NCBI RefSeq assembly: GCF_002285285.1
Contig: NZ_NSJF01000001.1
Location: 682,001 to 746,000 of the forward strand
Direction: 5' to 3'
Origin: Vandammella animalimorsus
Lineage (GTDB): Bacteria > Pseudomonadota > Gammaproteobacteria > Burkholderiales > Burkholderiaceae_C
Length of the DNA stretch: 64,000 nt
Shown piece by piece: positions 31,449 to 41,009 of this stretch. Numbering within the stretch: the first letter of the stretch is position 1; each line of letters begins with the position of its first letter. A model generated the notes under the pieces. The model saw only the letters and a list, made by a program, of their open reading frames with translations, searched no databases and had not been told where the DNA came from. The translations under genes were made by a program, and so were the position numbers.

Positions 31449-32492
31449 ATGAAATCCTTTGCCCTGCTGGCCGCCGCTGCCGCTTTGAGTGCCGCCCCTG
31501 TCTTGGCCCAAGAGCTGCCCAAGACCCATTTGAAAGTGACCGGTGGCCTGTCCAACCTGTCGGCCTACCAGGATTACGAGCTGCCGTTCTGGAGCAAGAG
31601 CATTCCTGAAAAAAGCGCCGGCCGCATCACCGCGGACATCAAGGGCTATAACGAGATGGGCCTCAAGGGCCCAGAGATGCTGCGCCTGATGGGCAACGGC
31701 GTGGTCGAGTTTGGCACGGCCACGCTGGCTTATTTCGCCAGCGATAACCCGATCAACGAAGCCATCGACCTGGCCGGCCTGGCCCCTGATCTGAAAACGG
31801 CGCGCGAGGTCACTGCTGCATTCGAGCCGGTTTACGCCAAGTTCTACGGCCAGGGCAACAACGTCAAGCTGTTGGGCATTTCCACCTATCCGGCCCAGGT
31901 GCTGTTCTGCAATGCGCCCATCAGCGGCCTGGCCGACATCAAGGGCAAGAAGGTGCGCACTTCCAGCCGCACGCAGGCCGATTTCATCGAAGCATTGGGT
32001 GGCGCCAGCGTGACCATGGCCTTTGGCGAGGTGGTGCCGGCGCTGCAGAACAAAGTGGTGGACTGCGCCATCACTGGCTCGCTGTCGGGCTATTCGGCCA
32101 AGTGGTATGAGGTGTCCACCCACCTGGTGGCGTTGCCCATCAACTGGAATCAGCAAATCCACGCCGTCAATGCCAAGGCCTGGGCCAAGCTCGACCCCAA
32201 GGTGCAGCAATTCCTGCAGACTGAAATCAATGGCCTGGTGAACAGCATCTGGGATGCGGCCGGTCGCCAGACCCAGCAGGGCTACGACTGCAATACCGGC
32301 GCAGACGCTTGCACCCAGCCCGTCAAGGGCAAGATGGTGCTGGTCCAACCCTCCGAGGCCGATCAGGCCTTGCTCAAAGACATTCGCGGCCAGGTCATCG
32401 CCAAATGGGCCCAGCGCTGCAACGCCCAGTGTGTCAGTGACTTCAACGACACCGTGGGCAAGCTGCTGGGCCTGAGCGCCGAGAAGAAATAA
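31449..32492 (+). CDS. TRAP transporter substrate-binding protein (DctP family)
   Basis: A 347-residue periplasmic binding protein with a signal peptide (MKSFALLAAAAALSAAPVLA). The DctP fold is indicated by MLRLMGNGVVEFGTATLAYF, the central IKGKKVRTSSRTQADFIEALG with the family Arg that binds carboxylates, and VVPALQNKVVDCAITGSLSG. It has four cysteines, which may form disulfides (LFCNAP, VDCAITG, YDCNTG/DACTQ, RCNAQC). It is the first gene of a P-Q-M-DUF2848-amidase operon. The ligand is unknown; a carboxylate-bearing amide would fit the downstream enzyme. Confidence 0.93.
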   Translation: MKSFALLAAAAALSAAPVLAQELPKTHLKVTGGLSNLSAYQDYELPFWSKSIPEKSAGRITADIKGYNEMGLKGPEMLRLMGNGVVEFGTATLAYFASDNPINEAIDLAGLAPDLKTAREVTAAFEPVYAKFYGQGNNVKLLGISTYPAQVLFCNAPISGLADIKGKKVRTSSRTQADFIEALGGASVTMAFGEVVPALQNKVVDCAITGSLSGYSAKWYEVSTHLVALPINWNQQIHAVNAKAWAKLDPKVQQFLQTEINGLVNSIWDAAGRQTQQGYDCNTGADACTQPVKGKMVLVQPSEADQALLKDIRGQVIAKWAQRCNAQCVSDFNDTVGKLLGLSAEKK

Positions 32493-32510
32493 CCGCCTGG
32501 CCTTTCGCAC

Positions 32511-33158
32511 ATGAACACCACCGGTGATTTTTCCTGGCTGGGCCGCGCGCTGGCCTGGGCGCGGCGCCTGTCGCGGGCGGCAGTCTGGGTCGGCGGCGCG
32601 CTGACGCTGCTGAGCGTGGCCTTGATCTGCGCCGATGTGCTGGCCCGGCGCTTGCTGGGCGTGAGCATGGGCGGCGCCGATGAACTGTCTGGCTATGCCT
32701 TTGCCATCAGCGTGAGCTGGGCCCTGGCCTTCACAGCCCTGGAGAGGGCCAATGTACGCGTTGACGTGCTCTACCAGCGCCTGCCATTGCGCGTGGCTGC
32801 CGTGGCCGATTGGCTCTCGCTGGTGGCGCTGAGCGTCTTTGCCGTGGTGCTGTGCTGGTATGCCGCCCAGGTGGCGCTGGCTTCGTTCGAAATGCGCTCC
32901 AGCGCCAATACGCCATTGGGCACGCCGCTGGTGCTGCCCCAGGCCCTGTGGGCCGCTGGGCTGCTGTGGTTTGTCATCGTGCTGGCGCTGATGCTGCTGC
33001 GTGCTTCGCTGGCGCTGGTAACGGGTGATCTGGCTTTGCTGCGTGCGGTCTGCGGCATCAAGTCCGCCGTTGAGGAAGCCGGCGAAGAGGCTGCCGCTGG
33101 CGAGCGCCTGGTGCAGGCCGAGCTTGCCGCCGCAGCGCAGAAAGGCCCGCAGCCATGA
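32511..33158 (+). CDS. TRAP transporter small permease (DctQ family)
   Basis: A 215-residue membrane protein with four predicted helices, including GGALTLLSVALICADVLARR and the conserved DELSGYAFAISVSWALAF region of DctQ subunits. DctQ couples the binding protein to the large permease. A charged, Ala/Glu-rich C-terminal tail of about 40 residues is longer than usual. The stop overlaps the start of the large subunit gene. Confidence 0.9.
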   Translation: MNTTGDFSWLGRALAWARRLSRAAVWVGGALTLLSVALICADVLARRLLGVSMGGADELSGYAFAISVSWALAFTALERANVRVDVLYQRLPLRVAAVADWLSLVALSVFAVVLCWYAAQVALASFEMRSSANTPLGTPLVLPQALWAAGLLWFVIVLALMLLRASLALVTGDLALLRAVCGIKSAVEEAGEEAAAGERLVQAELAAAAQKGPQP

Positions 33159-34438
33159 TTGCCGTCGCCTTGATCCTGCTGCTGGTGCTGATCGGCATCA
33201 GCATTCCTGTTGCGGCAGCGCTGGGCGTGCTCGGGCTGGTGCTCGATCCGCTGTATTCCGCCCTGCCCCTGACCCGCGCCATGGGCGAGATGGCCTGGAG
33301 CTCCAGCAACGAATTTTTGCTGGTGGCCATTCCGCTGTTCATCCTGCTGGGCGAGATCCTGCTGCGCTCGGGCTTTGCCCAGCGCATGTACGATGCCATG
33401 GCGCTGTGGCTGTCCTGGCTGCCCGGCGGGCTGATGCACGCCAACATCGGCGCATCAACACTGTTCTCGGCCACCTCCGGCTCCAGTGTTGCCACCGCCG
33501 CCACGGTGGGTACGGTCGCCCTGCCGCAGATTCGCCGCCGCGGCTACCACGAGCCCTTGTTCCTGGGCAGTATCGCGGCTGGGGGGACTTTGGGCATTCT
33601 GATTCCGCCCTCGATCAACCTGGTGATCTACGGCGTGTTGACCAATACCTCGGTGCCCAAGCTCTACCTGGCAGGCATCATCCCGGGCGTGCTGATGGCG
33701 CTGCTGTTCATGGCCGTGATTGTTGGCGCCTGCCTGCTGCGCCCCGGCTGGGGCGGGCAGCGCATCAGCGCCAGCTGGGGCCAGCGCATTCGCAGCTTGG
33801 TTCACCTGCTGCCGCCTTTGGGCATCTTCCTGTTGGTGGTGGGCAGCATTTACGCAGGTTTGGCCACCCCGACCGAGGCTGCCGCCTTGGGCGTGGCCGG
33901 CGCATTGCTGCTGGCGGCGCTGTCCGGGCGGATGTCGCTGGCCATGCTGCGCGAGGCCTCGGAAAACACCATGCGCGCCACGGCCATGATCATGCTCATC
34001 GTCATTGCCGCGGCCTTTCTGAACTTCATCATGTCGGCCATCGGCCTGACCACGGCGCTGACCGATGCCATCACCGGCCTGGGGCTTTCGCCCATGTGGA
34101 TGCTGCTGGCGCTGGTGCTGTTCTATATCGTGCTGGGCTGCTTCATGGAAACCCTGTCGATGATGATCACCACCGTGCCCATCGTCGCGCCGGTGATGAT
34201 GGCCCTGGGCTTCGATCCGGTCTGGCTGGGCATCGTCATCATCGTGCTGGTGGAAACGGCGCTCATCACGCCGCCAGTGGGCCTGAACCTGTTCGTGGTG
34301 CAAAGCCTGCGCCCCGAAGGCTCGATGCAAGCCGTCATCTACGGCGCCCTGCCCTTCGTGCTGGCGCTGTTTGCCATGGTCGCCCTGTTGGCGCTATTCC
34401 CCCAGATGGCGCTGTGGCTGCCCACTCTTTTTGGATGA
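33155..34438 (+). CDS. TRAP transporter large permease (DctM family)
   Basis: The 427-residue, about 12-helix protein forms the sodium-coupled transport channel. Family signatures visible are FLLVAIPLFILLGEILLRSG, ASTLFSATSGSSVATAATVG, GGTLGILIPPSINLVIYGVL and the C-terminal ITPPVGLNLFVVQSL. It starts inside the end of the small subunit (ATGA overlap), giving coupled translation, and precedes the DUF2848 gene by nine bases. Confidence 0.95.
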   Translation: MIAVALILLLVLIGISIPVAAALGVLGLVLDPLYSALPLTRAMGEMAWSSSNEFLLVAIPLFILLGEILLRSGFAQRMYDAMALWLSWLPGGLMHANIGASTLFSATSGSSVATAATVGTVALPQIRRRGYHEPLFLGSIAAGGTLGILIPPSINLVIYGVLTNTSVPKLYLAGIIPGVLMALLFMAVIVGACLLRPGWGGQRISASWGQRIRSLVHLLPPLGIFLLVVGSIYAGLATPTEAAALGVAGALLLAALSGRMSLAMLREASENTMRATAMIMLIVIAAAFLNFIMSAIGLTTALTDAITGLGLSPMWMLLALVLFYIVLGCFMETLSMMITTVPIVAPVMMALGFDPVWLGIVIIVLVETALITPPVGLNLFVVQSLRPEGSMQAVIYGALPFVLALFAMVALLALFPQMALWLPTLFG

Positions 34439-34447
34439 TCTCCTGCC

Positions 34448-35137
34448 ATGCTGCTGCATTTCGAACTCCACACCGATGAAGGCATTCGCCCGATCGAGGT
34501 CGAACTGGACCAACTGGTCATTGCCGGCTGGGCCGGGCGCGATCTGGCCGCCATCGAACACCACATCGAGGAGCTGGCCGCATTGGGCGTGCCGCGCCCG
34601 TCCAAGGTGCCGCTGTATTACCGCGTCTCGGCCCAGCAGCTGACGCAGCAAGCCAGCGTGCAAGTGGTCGGCCCGCACAGCTCGGGCGAGGTCGAGGCCT
34701 TTGTCTTCGCGGCCGCTGACGGGCAGCTGCTCGTCAGCCTGCTCTCGGACCACACCGATCGCAAGCTCGAGGCCGCCAGCGTCGCGCTCTCCAAGCAGGT
34801 CTGCCCCAAGCCTGTGGCGCGCAGCGCATGGCGCCTGGCCGATGTGGCCGGCCATTGGGACAGCCTGCGCCTGCAGGCCCACATCGTTGAAAACGGCAGC
34901 CAAGTGCTGTATCAAGACGGCGCGCTGGCCAGCCTGCGCAGCCCGCAAGAACTGATTGCCGGTTACACCGGCGGCGCCCTGGCCCTGCCCCCGGGCACGG
35001 GCATGAGCTGTGGCACCGTGGCCGCCCTGGGCGGCATCCGCCCTGCCAGCCGCTTTTCCATGGCCTTGCTGGATCCGCAGCGCGACCGCCGCATCGAGCA
35101 CAGCTACGCCATCGATGTGTTGCCCGAGGTGGCCTGA
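34448..35137 (+). CDS. DUF2848 family protein
   Basis: A 229-residue cytoplasmic protein of the DUF2848 family, recognised by its start (HFELHTDEGIRPIEVELDQL), YYRVSAQQLTQQ and VVGPHSSGEVEAFVF, plus the late YTGGALALPPGTGMSCGTVA. The family resembles fumarylacetoacetate hydrolase folds and has no settled reaction. It lies between the TRAP genes and an amidase with tight spacing (9 and 38 bases), which suggests that it acts on the imported compound or on the amidase product. Confidence 0.85.
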   Translation: MLLHFELHTDEGIRPIEVELDQLVIAGWAGRDLAAIEHHIEELAALGVPRPSKVPLYYRVSAQQLTQQASVQVVGPHSSGEVEAFVFAAADGQLLVSLLSDHTDRKLEAASVALSKQVCPKPVARSAWRLADVAGHWDSLRLQAHIVENGSQVLYQDGALASLRSPQELIAGYTGGALALPPGTGMSCGTVAALGGIRPASRFSMALLDPQRDRRIEHSYAIDVLPEVA

Positions 35138-35175
35138 GCCGGCCCGACATTTCACCTGGTTCGACAGTCACGCCC

Positions 35176-36546
35176 ATGAACTGCCCCATCCCCACGCTGG
35201 CCGCACTGGCCGATGAGCTGGCCGCTGGCCGCACCACGGCCCTGCAACTGGCCGAGGCCGCACTGGCGCGCGCCGAAGATCCGGCCGGCGAAGGCGCGCG
35301 CGTGTTCACCCGCATCGACCGCGAGCGCGCTCTGGCGCTGGCGCGCGCCAGCGATGGCTTGCGCGCCGCCGGCATCGTGCGCTCGCCGCTGGAGGGCGTG
35401 CCCGTGTCGGTCAAGGACTTGTTCGACGTGGCCGGCCAGGCCACCACGGCTGGCTCGGCCGTGCTGCGCCAGGCCCCGGTGGCCACGCACAACGCGCCAG
35501 TGATCGAGCGCCTGCTGGCCGCCGGCGCCGTCATCGTCGGGCGCACCAACATGACGGAGTTCGCCTTTTCCGGCCTGGGGCTGAACCCGCACTACGGCAC
35601 GCCGAAAAACCCTTGGGATCGCGCCACCGGGCGCATCCCGGGGGGCTCTTCCAGCGGCGCGGCCGTCTCCGTCACCGATGGCATGGCCGCGCTGGCCATT
35701 GGCTCGGACACCGGCGGCTCGGTGCGCATTCCCTCGGCGTTGTGCGGGCTGACGGGCTTCAAGCCCACCCAGCGGCGCGTGCCCACGGCCGGCACGCTGC
35801 CGCTGTCCACCTCGCTCGATTCCGTCGGCCCGCTGGCCGCCAGCGTGCACTGCTGCGCCCTGGCCGATGCCGTGCTGGCCGGCGCCGATGCGCAGGCCAT
35901 GCCCACGCCGTTGCCGCTGGCCGGTGCGCGCCTGGCCGTGCCCGCGCAAGTGGCGCTCGATGACCTGGATGAGGCCGTGGCCGCCGCCTTCGAACGCGCC
36001 CTGGCTTGCCTGCGCGAGGCCGGCGCGCGCATCCACAGCCTGCCCGTGCCCGAATTTGCCGAATTGGCCGCGCTGCATGCGCGCGGCACCCTGGCCGGCG
36101 CCGAAGCCTGGGCCTGGCACCGCCGCCTGCTGGCCGAGCAAGCCAGCGGCTACGACCCGCGCGTGCGCGTGCGCATCGAGGCGGGCGCGCGCATGGACGC
36201 GGCCGATTACATCGAGCTGCGCGCCGCGCGCCAGCGCTGGATCGCCCAGGTGCAGGCGCGGCTGGCGCCCTTCGATGCGCTGCTGATGCCCACCGTGCCG
36301 CACATTGCACCGCCCATTGCCGCGCTGCAAGCCGACGACGCGCTGTACGGCCAGACCAATCTGCTGATGCTGCGCAACCCCACGCTGATCAATTTTCTGG
36401 ATGGCTGCGCCCTGTCCCTGCCCTGCCATGCGCCTGGTGACGCGCCCGTGGGCCTGATGCTGGCCGGGCCAGCGCTGGCCGATGCGCGCATCCTGGGCCT
36501 GGGGCTGAGCGTGGAGGCTGCGCTGGCGCGCCTGCGCGGCAGTTGA
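35176..36546 (+). CDS. Amidase-signature family hydrolase
   Basis: A 456-residue amidase-signature enzyme. The Ser-cisSer-Lys catalytic triad is intact: Lys in VPVSVKDLFDVAG, the cis-Ser and the nucleophile in RIPGGSSSGAAVSV and GSDTGGSVRIPSALCG. Close relatives include glutamyl-tRNA amidotransferase A and AtzF/ureide-type amidases; the stand-alone context with TRAP and DUF2848 genes and the absence of gatB/gatC argue against tRNA amidation. It probably hydrolyses an imported amide or ureide carboxylate. The specific substrate is unknown. Confidence 0.9.
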   Translation: MNCPIPTLAALADELAAGRTTALQLAEAALARAEDPAGEGARVFTRIDRERALALARASDGLRAAGIVRSPLEGVPVSVKDLFDVAGQATTAGSAVLRQAPVATHNAPVIERLLAAGAVIVGRTNMTEFAFSGLGLNPHYGTPKNPWDRATGRIPGGSSSGAAVSVTDGMAALAIGSDTGGSVRIPSALCGLTGFKPTQRRVPTAGTLPLSTSLDSVGPLAASVHCCALADAVLAGADAQAMPTPLPLAGARLAVPAQVALDDLDEAVAAAFERALACLREAGARIHSLPVPEFAELAALHARGTLAGAEAWAWHRRLLAEQASGYDPRVRVRIEAGARMDAADYIELRAARQRWIAQVQARLAPFDALLMPTVPHIAPPIAALQADDALYGQTNLLMLRNPTLINFLDGCALSLPCHAPGDAPVGLMLAGPALADARILGLGLSVEAALARLRGS

Positions 36547-36567
36547 GGCCAGCTAAGCCTTCACCAA

Positions 36568-36611
36568 GGGTTGTTGGATTTGGTTTGCAGCCACTGCAGT
36601 CTCAACAGCCC
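36568..36611. repeat. Degenerate remnant of the family B repeat
   Basis: GGGTTGTTGGA and CTCAACAGCCC face each other across a short loop and are followed by TA (36612-36613). The ends match the GGGGTTGTTGAGAT ends of the element at 40872. The sequence immediately after (AACCGCTTCCTGCCCAC) is the complement of a segment found inside family A copies (GTGGGCAAGAAGCGGTT), hinting at a composite or recombined remnant. Confidence 0.45.
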
Positions 36612-36689
36612 TAAACCGCTTCCTGCCCACTTGCACTCAGTTCGCGGGCTGGGTTCTTGACCCACACGCTGCCATGTGGGCCAGGGCCA

Positions 36690-37142
36690 TCACAGCGCAC
36701 GGCGGTAGTGCAAGAACTGCACATCGCGCTGCCAGCCATCGGCTTCGTACAAGGCTTGCGCCTGGGTGTTGTCCTGCGCCGTGGCCAGGGACAGGGCTGC
36801 AGCGCCGATGGCTTGGCCATATTCGCGCGCGGCTGCCAGTAATTGCCTACCCACGCCTTGCCCGCGTGCGTCAGGGGTGACGAACAAGTCATTGAGCACC
36901 AGGGCGCGGCGCATGGAGATGGACGAAAACGTCGGGTAAAGCTGGGTGAAGCCCAAGGCCCGGCCACTGGCTTCGTGCGCAATGAACATGACGGATTGGC
37001 CGTGCTCAAAGCGCGCCTGCAGGAATGCGCATGCGCCAGCCACATCGCTGCTTTGCCCATAAAACTGGCGATAGCTGTCAAACAGTATCGCCAATGCCGG
37101 CAGGTCTGCCAGCACGGCTTGCCGGATGGTGATCGTGTCCAT
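36690..37142 (-). CDS. GNAT-family N-acetyltransferase
   Basis: A 150-residue GNAT enzyme that would move an acetyl group from acetyl-CoA to an amine. The acetyl-CoA loop is LNDLFVTPDARGQGVGRQLL (R/QxxGxG/A type), followed by LATAQDNTQAQALYEADGWQ, as in small-molecule or aminoglycoside-like acetyltransferases. The ATG at 37142 is preferred (AGAGGGG upstream) over one ten codons earlier. The substrate is unknown. It is on the same strand as rapZ but separated by 48 bases. Confidence 0.88.
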   Translation of the reverse strand: MDTITIRQAVLADLPALAILFDSYRQFYGQSSDVAGACAFLQARFEHGQSVMFIAHEASGRALGFTQLYPTFSSISMRRALVLNDLFVTPDARGQGVGRQLLAAAREYGQAIGAAALSLATAQDNTQAQALYEADGWQRDVQFLHYRRAL

Positions 37143-37190
37143 GTTGAAGCCCCTCTTCGAGCGAGTGTTCAAAACGCAAAACCTGCGCTG

Positions 37191-38078
37191 TCATGACTGG
37201 CCCGCGGCGGCGTTGGCGCGGCGTTCGATCTCGCGGTGGCGGCGCAGGGTTTGCCATTCCTCCTGCGCGAATTGCTCGGCCAGCTGCTCGACCAGATAGA
37301 CCGAGCGGTGCTGGCCGCCCGTGCAGCCGATGGCCACGCTGACGTAGCTGCGGTGGTTTTGCGCGTGCTGCGGCAGCCATTTGTGCAAGAAGGCCGTCAC
37401 GTCGTGCTGCATGACGTGCACCAGCGGCTCGCGCGCGAGGAATTCGGCCACGGGCGCGTCCAGCCCGGTCAGCGGGCGCAGCGCCGGGTCGTAGTGCGGG
37501 TTGGGCAGCATGCGCACGTCGAACACGTAGTCCGCATCGCGCGGGATGCCCCGCTTGTAGGAGAAGGACTGGAAGATCAGCACCAGATGGCCCGGGCCCA
37601 GGCGCAGGATTTGCTTGAGCTGGCTTTGCAACTCGGCCGAGCGGGTCAGGCTGGTGTCGATGACCAGCGACATGTCGCGCAGCGACCCCATCAGCCCCCT
37701 CTCGCGCAGAATGATTTGCACCAGCGCGTCGTCGCCGTGCGCATCGGCATCGGCGGCCAGCGGGTGCTTGCGGCGCGTTTCTGAAAAGCGCCGCACCAAC
37801 GCATCGGTCGAGGCGTCGAGGAACAGCACGCGCACGTTCACGCCCTGGTCGCGCACGTTCTGCAGAATGGGCGGCACCAGCGGCAGCGAGGCGGCGCTGC
37901 GCACGTCAATGACGATGGCCATGCGCGAGATCTGCTGGTTGCGCTCCAGCGTCAGGCTGGGCAGCAGCAGCTCGGGCGGCAGGTTGTCGATGCAGTAATA
38001 GCCCGCGTCCTCCAAGGCGCTCAAGGCCACGGATTTGCCCGAACCGGACATTCCGGTAATCACCACCAGTTCACGCAT
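37191..38078 (-). CDS. rapZ: RNase adapter protein RapZ
   Basis: RapZ is a P-loop protein; in E. coli it guides RNase E to the small RNA GlmZ and binds GlcN6P. The 295 residues contain Walker [19 protein letters not shown], the segment [34 protein letters not shown], and the C-terminal [18 protein letters not shown]. In betaproteobacteria the gene often stands near recN or hpr genes rather than glmS, so the role here is inferred from the family. Confidence 0.94.
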   Translation of the reverse strand: MRELVVITGMSGSGKSVALSALEDAGYYCIDNLPPELLLPSLTLERNQQISRMAIVIDVRSAASLPLVPPILQNVRDQGVNVRVLFLDASTDALVRRFSETRRKHPLAADADAHGDDALVQIILRERGLMGSLRDMSLVIDTSLTRSAELQSQLKQILRLGPGHLVLIFQSFSYKRGIPRDADYVFDVRMLPNPHYDPALRPLTGLDAPVAEFLAREPLVHVMQHDVTAFLHKWLPQHAQNHRSYVSVAIGCTGGQHRSVYLVEQLAEQFAQEEWQTLRRHREIERRANAAAGQS

Positions 38079-38126
38079 TGCGTCTTGCTCCAGAAATTCC
38101 AGCCAGGGTCTGTGCTTCCATTGCCC

Positions 38127-39896
38127 TCAGCGCCGCCGGCTGCCAGTCGCCCGGCCGGCCTCCGCCTTGGCATGCGCTGCGCGGCCCGCGCGTGCGGCGG
38201 CGGGCTGCGCGGGCGTTTCAGCCTGCGCCTGGGCTGCGGCCTGCAGCATCTCCGTGGCGTGCTCCAACGTGGCTTGGCTGGGCGCGTCGCTGCCGAGCAT
38301 GCGGGCAATCTCGGCCACGCGCTGCGCGCCCTGCACGGGCTGCACGCTGCTGCTGATGCTTGCGCCCTGGCGCTGCTTGCGCACCTGCAGGTGCTGGTTT
38401 GCGCAAGCAGCCACCTGGGGCAGATGGGTCACGGCCAGCACCTGGCGATCGCGCCCGAGCTGGGTCAGCAGCGCCCCCACGCGGTGCGCTACGGCGCCGC
38501 CAATGCCCGTGTCCACTTCGTCGAACACCAGCGTGCCGGCCTGGCCCAAGCGGCTGGTTTGCACGGCAATGGCCAGGCTGATGCGCGAGAGCTCCCCGCC
38601 GGAGGCCACCTTGGCCAGCGCGCGCGGCGCGCCCTGGTCATGGCTGGCGATCTGAAATTGCACATCGTCCAGGCCGTGGGCCTGGGGCTGCTCCAACGCT
38701 TGCAAGGCAATGCCAAAGCGGCTGCCGGCCATGCCCAGCTCTTGCAGGCTGTCGGTGACGGCCTGGGCCAGTCTCGGCGCGGCCTGCTGGCGCTGGTGCG
38801 AGAGCTGCTGCGCCAGCGCCATGAAGTGTTCGCGCGCCTGCTGCTCGGCGGCCTGCAGGGCCTGCAGGTCAATGCCTGCATCCAGCGCCTGCAGGGCCTG
38901 TTGCCATTGCTGCCACAACGCTGGCAAATCTTCAGGCGGTTGGCGGTGGCGGCGCGCCAGGGCCAGCCATTGGCCCACGCGGGCGTCGAGCTGCTCCAGC
39001 TCGGCCGCATCCCACTCCTGGGCTTGGGCGTAGTCGCGCAGCTGGCGTGCCGCGTCCTGAAGCTGATCGGCCAGTGGCTGCAACTGCTCCTGCAATTGGG
39101 CAAATTGCGGCTCGATGTGGCCGTGCTGCTCCAGCGCCTGCAGGGCCTGGGCAAGCGCAGGCAGCGCGCCGCCCTCGCCCCCCGCATCGCCGCCGTCCAG
39201 CGCCTGCCAGGCCTGGGCCGCGGCCTGCTGCAGGTCTTGCATGTGCGTCAGGCGCGTGTGCTGCTGGTTGAGCTGCTCCCATTCGCCTTGGCCTGGCGCA
39301 AGTTTTTCGATGCTGTCGAGCTGCCACTGCAAGCGCTCGCGCTCTTGCTGCCATTGGGCCTGGTTGTCCTGCGCCTGTTGCAGCGCCTGCTGGGCCTGGC
39401 GCCACTGCGCCCAGGCCGCTTGCACGGGCGCTTCGTCGGCGCCGGCAAAGGCGTCGAGCAGGCCGCGCACCGAGTGCGGGCGCATCAGGCTTTGCCAGGC
39501 GTGCTGGCCGTGGATGTCCACCAGCGCCTCGCCCAGGATGCGCAGCTGGCTGGCCGTGGCGGCCGAGCCATTGATCCAGGCGCGGCTCTTGCCCTGCAAA
39601 TCCACGGTGCGGCGCAACAGCAGCGAGCTGCCGGGCTCGAAGCCGTGCTCGTCCAGCCAGGCCAGCAGTGCCGGCTGGGTTGGCAGGTCAAATTCGGCCA
39701 CCACTTCGGCGCGCTGCGCGCCTTCGCGCACCAGCGAAGCATCGGCGCGTGCGCCCAGCGCGATCTGCATGGCATCGATCAGGATGGACTTGCCCGCGCC
39801 AGTCTCGCCACTGAGCACCGTAAAGCCCGGCTGCAACTCCAGCTCCAGCGCCTGCACCAGCACGAAATCGCGCAGCGCCATGCGTTGCAATGCCAT
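38127..39896 (-). CDS. recN: DNA repair protein RecN
   Basis: RecN is an SMC-like ATPase acting in repair of double-strand breaks. The 589 residues show Walker A in VLSGETGAGKSILIDAMQ, a long Gln/Leu/Ala-rich coiled-coil middle (about 150-430), the ABC signature VASGGELSRISLAI and Walker B TLVFDEVDTGIGG near the C-terminus. The C-terminal 30 residues are Ala/Arg-rich. The start overlaps the nadK stop by one base (TGATG), so the two are translationally coupled. Confidence 0.96.
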   Translation of the reverse strand: MALQRMALRDFVLVQALELELQPGFTVLSGETGAGKSILIDAMQIALGARADASLVREGAQRAEVVAEFDLPTQPALLAWLDEHGFEPGSSLLLRRTVDLQGKSRAWINGSAATASQLRILGEALVDIHGQHAWQSLMRPHSVRGLLDAFAGADEAPVQAAWAQWRQAQQALQQAQDNQAQWQQERERLQWQLDSIEKLAPGQGEWEQLNQQHTRLTHMQDLQQAAAQAWQALDGGDAGGEGGALPALAQALQALEQHGHIEPQFAQLQEQLQPLADQLQDAARQLRDYAQAQEWDAAELEQLDARVGQWLALARRHRQPPEDLPALWQQWQQALQALDAGIDLQALQAAEQQAREHFMALAQQLSHQRQQAAPRLAQAVTDSLQELGMAGSRFGIALQALEQPQAHGLDDVQFQIASHDQGAPRALAKVASGGELSRISLAIAVQTSRLGQAGTLVFDEVDTGIGGAVAHRVGALLTQLGRDRQVLAVTHLPQVAACANQHLQVRKQRQGASISSSVQPVQGAQRVAEIARMLGSDAPSQATLEHATEMLQAAAQAQAETPAQPAAARAGRAAHAKAEAGRATGSRRR

Positions 39897-40792
39897 CAGC
39901 TGCCCCCTTCGGTCCAGCCCAACTTGTTGCGCAGCATGGCGAAATAGCTCCAGCCCTTGGGGTGCAAAAAGCAGGCGCTGTGCGCCGAGCGGCGCACGTG
40001 CAGGCAGTCGCCCACCAGCAGGTCGGGCATGGTCAGCATGTCGAATTTGGCGCTCATGTCGCGCCCGGCCAGCACTTTGACGGCGATTTCGGCATCGCCT
40101 GGCAGCACGATGGGCCGGTTCGAGAGCTTGTGCGGCGCAATCGGCGCGACCACCCAGCCGGAGGTGGCCGGATGCACAATGGGCCCGCCCACCGACAGCG
40201 AATAGGCCGTCGAGCCCGTGGGCGTGGCGATGATCAGCCCATCGGCGCGCTGGTTGGAGACGAACTGCTCATTGACCTCCACGCGCAGCTCCAGCATGCC
40301 TGAGAGCGCGCCGCGCGAGATCACCACGTCGTTGACGGCATCGCCTTCGAACACGCGCAGGCCGCCGCGCTCGACCCAGGCGTGAATCAAGGGGCGCTGA
40401 TCCTGCTCGTAGATGCCGTGCAGCATGGGGCCGAGCTGGTCTTTGTAGTGGTTGAGCGGCAGATCGGTGACAAACCCCACCCGCCCCTGGTTGATGCCGA
40501 TCAGCGGCGTGCCGTAGGGGGCCAGCTCACGCGCAATGCCCAGCATGGTGCCATCGCCGCCGATGGCAATGCACAAATCGCACTGCTGGCCAATCTGCGC
40601 CGGGCTCAGCCGCGGGTAGTGTTCGATTTCCAGGTGCTGCGCCGAGTCTTGCTCCAGCGCCACATCGCAGCCGTAGCGCAACAAAAACTGCACCACGTCT
40701 TCAACGACGATGCGGGCGGCGTGGCGTGCGTCGCGCGAGGGCGTGATCTGGTGCTTGCCCAGCACCGCCACCTTGTGAAAGCGCGTTTGCAT
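39896..40792 (-). CDS. nadK: NAD kinase
   Basis: NadK makes NADP+ from NAD+ and ATP. The 298 residues include the catalytic GGDGTMLGIARELA, the GINQGRVGFVTDL motif and the TPTGSTAYSLSVGGPIV substrate loop. I place the start at 40792 (MQTRFHKVAVLGKH); an open frame continues 71 codons upstream into the repeat element at 40872-41009 and is not real. It is followed by recN in the same transcript. Confidence 0.96.
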   Translation of the reverse strand: MQTRFHKVAVLGKHQITPSRDARHAARIVVEDVVQFLLRYGCDVALEQDSAQHLEIEHYPRLSPAQIGQQCDLCIAIGGDGTMLGIARELAPYGTPLIGINQGRVGFVTDLPLNHYKDQLGPMLHGIYEQDQRPLIHAWVERGGLRVFEGDAVNDVVISRGALSGMLELRVEVNEQFVSNQRADGLIIATPTGSTAYSLSVGGPIVHPATSGWVVAPIAPHKLSNRPIVLPGDAEIAVKVLAGRDMSAKFDMLTMPDLLVGDCLHVRRSAHSACFLHPKGWSYFAMLRNKLGWTEGGS

Positions 40793-40871
40793 GGTGTATT
40801 GGCAATCGGAGGCAATCGAATGGGGGAGTCTCGGCGCGCGCCGGGTGCAGCCAGCAAAGAAAAGCGCGCTA

Positions 40872-41009
40872 GGGGTTGTTGAGATGGCGTTTGCGAAGCG
40901 CTTTTTCGAGGCAAAAGCCGCAGATGCAAGGCGAAAATGCGCGCAAGCTTGGCTACCTTGCAAGCATTTGACCGAAAACAGCGCCGCAACACTCCATCTC
41001 AACAACCCC
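40872..41009. repeat. 138-bp family B inverted-repeat element
   Basis: The ends are GGGGTTGTTGAGATGG and its near complement CCATCTCAACAACCCC, flanked by TA (40870-40871) and CA. The interior shares long stretches with the element at 58429-58556 in reverse orientation (GCGAAGCG, GAGGCAAAAG, GCAAGGCGAAA, GACCGAAAAC, GCCGCAACACT). It fills part of the 471-base gap between nadK and fis. No coding sequence lies inside. Confidence 0.8.
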
